DNA from: an uncultured Paenibacillaceae bacterium
GTDB taxonomy: Bacteria > Bacillota > Bacilli > Paenibacillales > CALAME01
Direction: 5' to 3'
NCBI GenBank assembly: GCA_937983035.1
Contig: CALKAN010000431.1
Location: forward strand, 1-9,356
Length of the DNA: 9,356 bases
Shown here: piece after piece, positions 5,792-9,356 of the stretch
How positions within the stretch are numbered: position 1 is the stretch's first letter
How the letters are laid out: every line of letters starts with the position of its first letter
The notes under the pieces: model-generated
Databases searched by the model: none
What the model was told of the DNA's origin: nothing
Seen by the model: the letters and a program-made list of their open reading frames with translations, nothing else
Made by a program: the position numbers and the translations under genes

Positions 5792-8782
5792 TCACCTTTC
5801 CGGAATCAGCCGAAACTCGACCGGCATGGCATCCTTGCAATCGACGGAGATTGTCGTCTGCGACGGCCCCATCGCAGCGATTCGGCATTGATCAGACGGC
5901 TCGGCCAGCTTCCACTTCCCAACAATGGTCAAGTGCAAGGTGTGCATTCGGCTCTCATTTTTGCGCCACGGACGAGTATACGGTCCCGCACCGCCGACAA
6001 AACGGCCTTCTTCATCATACTGGTCGGGATCGATGCCTTCATAAAAGCGCAAATCCGGGTCCACGGCAGAAACAATCAACTGTTCGCCGCGTTTTTTCAT
6101 CATCACCATGGAAGGGGTGTCCACGGCCGACAAATTACCGTGCTGGATCGAATCATTCGCCTCAAACAGCGCATAAGCCGTAATGCCAGTCTCGCGGTCA
6201 TGCACGATGTGTGCATCACGATCTCGCTGCAACACCTCATAAGGCGGCTCCGACGCGGACATTCGAGCAGTGAAATCCTCCATCTGTGCTGGATCTGCAC
6301 CGATGATGACGGCATATTCATACCATGCTTCTTGCGGCGCCGTCCCATGATCGATCCAAGCTGCGGCGAAGTCGCCGCTCGTATCTTGCCCGTCGTTCTG
6401 GCGCTTAGAATGCTGCCTCTTTTTATGAATGCCGATCGTCTGCCCAGCCGCCAAATAATAGCCGTTTTGCTTGTTGTCGATCAGCCATGCGGGCTGCTCC
6501 AGAAAACGCCGCTCTTCATGCGGAAATGCCTTCACCCCTTGAGGAGAGTTGATCCATATTTTTTCATCCCCCCGGATCAGCGCATTTTGAAACAGCGTCG
6601 TTTCCGTCGCATGCACGTGATCCTCATTTTCGATGTTCGAGCCTAAAGCGATGATGCGATGATTAAACATAAAGACCGATTTGCGGGCGCGATGGCTGCC
6701 TTCATATCTTGGATGCTCGTGCAGCTTCATCGCGAACATGCCGTTTTTGCCTTCCAAATTTAATCCGCCGGCATATGTTTCATCTGTCAACAGCAATTCA
6801 GAAAACTTCTTTGCCTTCAGTTTCTCAAACGGCAAATGGATCGCAGTCGTTCCCGGCCATCGATTCCAGTCCCATCCATCATGCGCATATCCGCTTTCCA
6901 AATTGCTTTGGCCGCTCATAATTTGAATTTGGCCGTACGTCGTGTACCGTCCATACCAATTTGCTTTGGCATACAGTTCATTCGACCAAAAATACCGATG
7001 ATGCCCTCTCACGCCAACGAGCCACTGGCTGCGCCGATGCAATGCTAAAGTGCCGTAATTCATCGTCCAATGGCCGTTTGGATCATCCTCTGCTTTGAAT
7101 CCCATTTTGCGCAATTTGCGAACCGTGCTGTCTTCCTGGTCCTCGGCCAATCTTAAATAAGCGGCGGCCATGTCTGGATCGATCTCTTCTTTTCCGTCCG
7201 GCGTCCCGGCCAGCGCCAAATATTTATACGGCTCGATAAACAGCCTCTCCTTCCCCGTCGGATGACGGCCGCATACGCTGAGCAGCCATTCATGCTTGTT
7301 CGCATACAAACGCATCGCCAAGGCAACTTTTTTCAACATGGCATGCGCTTGTTCAGAGATGCGGAAAGGAGTTTTGCTGAGCAGCATCACGACCGGCGTC
7401 AAACCTAACAACGCATCTCGGACATAAGCCGGATAAAAGCTCATATGATGAAAACCGCTCCCGTCCGGCTTAAATGCCGGCATCAAGCCGGGAGCTGGAA
7501 GCATGCCGGAACTGAGCCATGCGGTCAGTCTTCTTATAAAAAATACTTTCTGATCAAGGCGGTCCATCATCAAAATGCTTGCCAACATTCCTTGCAATTT
7601 CGTGTTTAAAATATCGACATTGGCATAGCCTTCTTCCAACGGCTCGAAGATGCGGCCCAATCCGCTGAACCAGCGCATCGTCCGCTGCGCCCACGGCAGC
7701 AGTCCCGCTTCTTCCAGCACCGGCTTCATCAGAAGCAGAGCAGGGTACATGCTTCGAATGTTGTAGCCAAGATGATGGTTCGTCCCTAAGCTGTGTCCCC
7801 AATCCCATCCTTGATCTTTGAAATGGAAAACAAGATCCAAAAACATCGTCTTGAATTCCGAACGATATGTTTCTGATCCCGTTCCTGCATAATAGAGCGC
7901 AATCTTCAGCATAAAGTCCGTGTAATCTTTGACGTCAACGCTGTTTGCAAGCTTGGTTAATGCATCGGACAACTCACTCGGATAAATCGCTCGCAGATGT
8001 ATGAGATCCACCGGCCTGCCGCGAATGCCTTTTTCATCATGGACAATGCCAAACGATTGGAAATGCGCTCGCAGCAGCTGCATTTCTTGTTCTGATGCAT
8101 CGGCCGGCGCTCCAGCAAGGGCTGACAACTGCTGCTCCAATCGTTCGACCGCCGCGATCTCTTCTGTTGTCGCTTCAACTTCGCTCACCTCGTTCGGAAC
8201 GAGCTCATCATACATGAGCAAAGCTTGCCAATGACCGCTTGCGCTCGTATCTCGGGAACGATTAACAAACGGCACTTGCGCGTCGCGAGTCGGATGGCGC
8301 ACGTCCACCGGCGTCGCCAAAATGATCTGGTCAAAATAGATCGTTCCTTGCTTGACAGTTGCCGGCGCTTTAATGATCAGCCGGTCCATCTTGTCATGCG
8401 GATTTCCTTCCATGTCTCTGAAAGGCACCCATGCCGTTCGCCAGCCGCGAAAGTTCAGTCGAAACGCAAAGCGAGCTGCAACATTGCCCTCGCATCCAAA
8501 TTCAAAGATCAATTCGTCATCCACCGGCTGTTCATTATACATCCAACATGCAAAAACATCCCGGCCGGCATGTTTCATTCCTATAGGATGAAAGACAGTG
8601 AGGGAACTTCCCTCACTGAATGTCCATTGCAAAGATGATCGGCCATCTTTATATTTATGATCACTGATGGAGAGCCGCGATCTTTCATCAGCGATGAAAT
8701 GCGGCGGCACCCCGTGTTCGAATGAAAATACCGGATATTTTTGCGGAGGATGGCTCACTGCCCTTTGCAATTGTTGATTCAT
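5792..8782 (-). CDS. Polysaccharide lyase family 8, chondroitin sulfate ABC lyase-like, no signal peptide
   Basis: Predicted to cleave chondroitin or dermatan sulfate by beta-elimination, leaving 4,5-unsaturated uronic acid ends. The 996-residue protein follows the layout of Proteus vulgaris chondroitinase ABC I (about 1000 residues), compared from memory. Residues about 18-175 form the N-terminal beta-sandwich (FACWMYNEQPVDDELIFEFG, FRGWRTAWVPF, IKAPATVKQGTIYFD). Residues about 200-560 are the helical catalytic domain. The rest is the beta-rich C-terminal region (GYAHDGWDWNRWPGTTAIHLP near 631-651, ETTLFQNAL near 727, FAAAWIDHGTAP near 805). By local motif alignment the catalytic residues His501, Tyr508, Arg560 and Glu653 of the Proteus enzyme correspond to H446, Y453, R506 (GRHP) and E602 (WSNELY). 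The ATG has a GAAGGTG ribosome site at 8797-8791 with 8-nt spacing, and an in-frame TAA at 8788-8786 rules out an upstream extension. The N terminus is polar, so unlike the secreted Proteus enzyme this one should be cytoplasmic. Substrate breadth among chondroitin, dermatan and hyaluronan cannot be read from sequence. Confidence 0.93.
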   Translation of the reverse strand: MNQQLQRAVSHPPQKYPVFSFEHGVPPHFIADERSRLSISDHKYKDGRSSLQWTFSEGSSLTVFHPIGMKHAGRDVFACWMYNEQPVDDELIFEFGCEGNVAARFAFRLNFRGWRTAWVPFRDMEGNPHDKMDRLIIKAPATVKQGTIYFDQIILATPVDVRHPTRDAQVPFVNRSRDTSASGHWQALLMYDELVPNEVSEVEATTEEIAAVERLEQQLSALAGAPADASEQEMQLLRAHFQSFGIVHDEKGIRGRPVDLIHLRAIYPSELSDALTKLANSVDVKDYTDFMLKIALYYAGTGSETYRSEFKTMFLDLVFHFKDQGWDWGHSLGTNHHLGYNIRSMYPALLLMKPVLEEAGLLPWAQRTMRWFSGLGRIFEPLEEGYANVDILNTKLQGMLASILMMDRLDQKVFFIRRLTAWLSSGMLPAPGLMPAFKPDGSGFHHMSFYPAYVRDALLGLTPVVMLLSKTPFRISEQAHAMLKKVALAMRLYANKHEWLLSVCGRHPTGKERLFIEPYKYLALAGTPDGKEEIDPDMAAAYLRLAEDQEDSTVRKLRKMGFKAEDDPNGHWTMNYGTLALHRRSQWLVGVRGHHRYFWSNELYAKANWYGRYTTYGQIQIMSGQSNLESGYAHDGWDWNRWPGTTAIHLPFEKLKAKKFSELLLTDETYAGGLNLEGKNGMFAMKLHEHPRYEGSHRARKSVFMFNHRIIALGSNIENEDHVHATETTLFQNALIRGDEKIWINSPQGVKAFPHEERRFLEQPAWLIDNKQNGYYLAAGQTIGIHKKRQHSKRQNDGQDTSGDFAAAWIDHGTAPQEAWYEYAVIIGADPAQMEDFTARMSASEPPYEVLQRDRDAHIVHDRETGITAYALFEANDSIQHGNLSAVDTPSMVMMKKRGEQLIVSAVDPDLRFYEGIDPDQYDEEGRFVGGAGPYTRPWRKNESRMHTLHLTIVGKWKLAEPSDQCRIAAMGPSQTTISVDCKDAMPVEFRLIPER
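8596..8618. repeat. Near-perfect 23-bp palindrome inside the lyase gene
   Basis: Two perfectly complementary 11-bp arms, CAGTGAGGGAA (8596-8606) and TTCCCTCACTG (8608-8618), flank a single central base. On the message this would be a stem of at least 9 bp with a short AAGUU loop, about 165-185 nt after the lyase start codon. It encodes residues 55-63 of the N-terminal domain (FSEGSSLTV). An 11-bp arm pair this close together is not expected by chance in 9 kb. It could be a dimeric-regulator site, an RNA structure or a coding accident; the function is unknown. Confidence 0.7.
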
Positions 8783-8811
8783 TTTTTATGCACCTTCATG
8801 TTCTGTCCAAT

Positions 8812-8828
8812 CTGCGATCTCATCGCAG
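8812..8828 (-). promoter_or_regulatory. Intercistronic hairpin after the solute-binding protein gene
   Basis: A perfect 7-bp inverted repeat (CTGCGAT, GAG loop, ATCGCAG on the transcript) starts 3 nt after the binding-protein stop codon and lies before the ribosome binding site of the lyase gene. Three more pairs (AAT/ATT) can form below a 2-nt bulge and would reach into the stop codon. No U-run follows, so it is not a typical intrinsic terminator. Hairpins placed like this often protect the upstream message and give the binding protein a higher level than the enzymes downstream; that role is inferred. A 7-bp repeat alone could arise by chance in 9 kb, so the position is the main support. Confidence 0.45.
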
Positions 8829-8831
8829 CGA

Positions 8832-9356
8832 TTATTTTCTCATGGCATTGATTTCTTGCAGCGCCTCTTCTTCTGCATCCCGAAGCGCGGTAATCGTATC
8901 TTTCTGACCGCTGACGACAGCGTTAAACGCTTGGTTCATTTTTTGAGCGATAATATTGTCATACTGCGTCACATTCGAAGTAGCCGCCCTTTTTTCCGGG
9001 AAGAATGCGGATAAATTTTTGCCCTTCAAATTTCTTGTATTGTTTGTGCCGTCTGCTTCCGCGCCGAAAGCCGCTACGACATCAGGGCTGATCACCCCTG
9101 GTCCGGAACCAGATTTAGCTGCTTGAATCTGATATTCATCCGAAGTAACGTATGCCAAAATTTCCATCGCCAGATCTCTGTCTTTGCTTGTGCTCGCAAT
9201 ATTCCAATAGGTGGAATAAGACTGCGGTCCAACACCGTATGCATCCGCAAAATACGGCAGGCTTACGACATCCCAATTCACATGATCCCAGTTTCCGATT
9301 TGCCAAGCGATCATCGCTACGTTCTCTTCTTCCCAGAAATTCGTATGCACTGCATC
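8832..9356 (-). CDS. ABC transporter extracellular solute-binding protein, C-terminal part (5' end outside window)
   Basis: The reading frame is open through the window edge and ends in TAA at 8834-8832; 174 residues are visible. The segment fits the C-terminal lobe of family 1 extracellular sugar-binding proteins: a stretch near the visible start with an aromatic-rich GNWDHVNWDVVSLPYF, then YWNIASTSKDRDLAMEILAYV, which matches the common pattern in which the protein tolerates 'sick' sites followed by a helix ending in a TSDEYQ motif, and a final long helix rich in Ala and Glu. In Gram-positive bacteria such proteins are lipid-anchored on the outer face of the membrane and hand oligosaccharides to two permeases. 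The signal peptide and lipobox would lie upstream and are not visible. It sits 49 bp ahead of a chondroitin-lyase-like gene on the same strand, so a glycosaminoglycan oligosaccharide is the likely ligand; this is inference from context. The family call is firm, the ligand is not. Confidence 0.85.
   Translation of the reverse strand, partial: DAVHTNFWEEENVAMIAWQIGNWDHVNWDVVSLPYFADAYGVGPQSYSTYWNIASTSKDRDLAMEILAYVTSDEYQIQAAKSGSGPGVISPDVVAAFGAEADGTNNTRNLKGKNLSAFFPEKRAATSNVTQYDNIIAQKMNQAFNAVVSGQKDTITALRDAEEEALQEINAMRK

Noticed and set aside
5771..6646. Plus-strand frame of about 290 codons opposite the 3' end of the lyase gene
   Set aside because: It is antisense to well-conserved lyase motifs, has no visible family signature and no good ribosome site; a shadow frame.
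8189..8219. Two adjacent short inverted repeats in the lyase gene (CTCGTTC-G-GAACGAG and GCTCAT-CATAC-ATGAGC)
   Set aside because: Arms of 6-7 bp with short spacers are expected several times by chance in a window of this size, and they lie within coding sequence with no positional support.
1..9356. tRNA or rRNA genes, CRISPR arrays, insertion sequences or prophage parts
   Set aside because: No repeat-spacer pattern, transposase-like frame, terminal inverted repeats or RNA-gene-like segment was seen; the window is densely filled by the operon.

Overview
The window looks like part of a glycosaminoglycan-utilisation operon from a low-to-mid GC Gram-positive (Bacillota, most likely Paenibacillus-like). 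That call rests on inference: strong Shine-Dalgarno sequences (AGGAGGT, GAGGTGA, AAAGGAG) about 8 nt from their start codons, use of TTG and probably GTG starts, an ABC-type sugar-binding protein of the style common in Paenibacillus, and non-secreted sulfatases. All genes lie on the minus strand, so transcription runs from high to low coordinates. I found no believable gene on the plus strand.

In order of transcription: (1) the C-terminal part of an ABC-transporter solute-binding protein (9356-8832, its 5' end outside the window); (2) a 996-residue polysaccharide lyase of family 8 closely resembling chondroitin sulfate ABC lyase (8782-5792), with the catalytic His/Tyr/Arg/Glu set in place; (3) a sulfatase broken into two overlapping frames (5766-5146 and 5153-4278); (4) a second, intact sulfatase (4202-2742); (5) an enolase-superfamily enzyme (2710 or 2725 to 1571); (6) a third, intact sulfatase (1497-70). 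Gaps between genes are 16 to 73 bp and no convincing internal terminator is seen, so a single polycistronic message is likely. No promoter is visible; it must lie upstream of the binding protein.

Together the genes suggest import of chondroitin or dermatan sulfate fragments by an ABC transporter, eliminative cleavage by the lyase, removal of sulfate groups by up to three Cys-type sulfatases of different subfamilies, and a still unassigned acid-sugar step by the enolase-family protein. None of the enzymes carries a visible signal peptide. For the lyase and the last sulfatase an in-frame stop codon just upstream of the start excludes a longer N terminus, so the pathway appears to be intracellular.

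The points most worth a second look are the intracellular location of an ABC-lyase-type enzyme, the split sulfatase and its hairpin-flanked ATGAATAA junction, a perfect 11+1+11 bp inverted repeat inside the lyase gene, and the His that replaces the expected catalytic Lys in the enolase-family protein.
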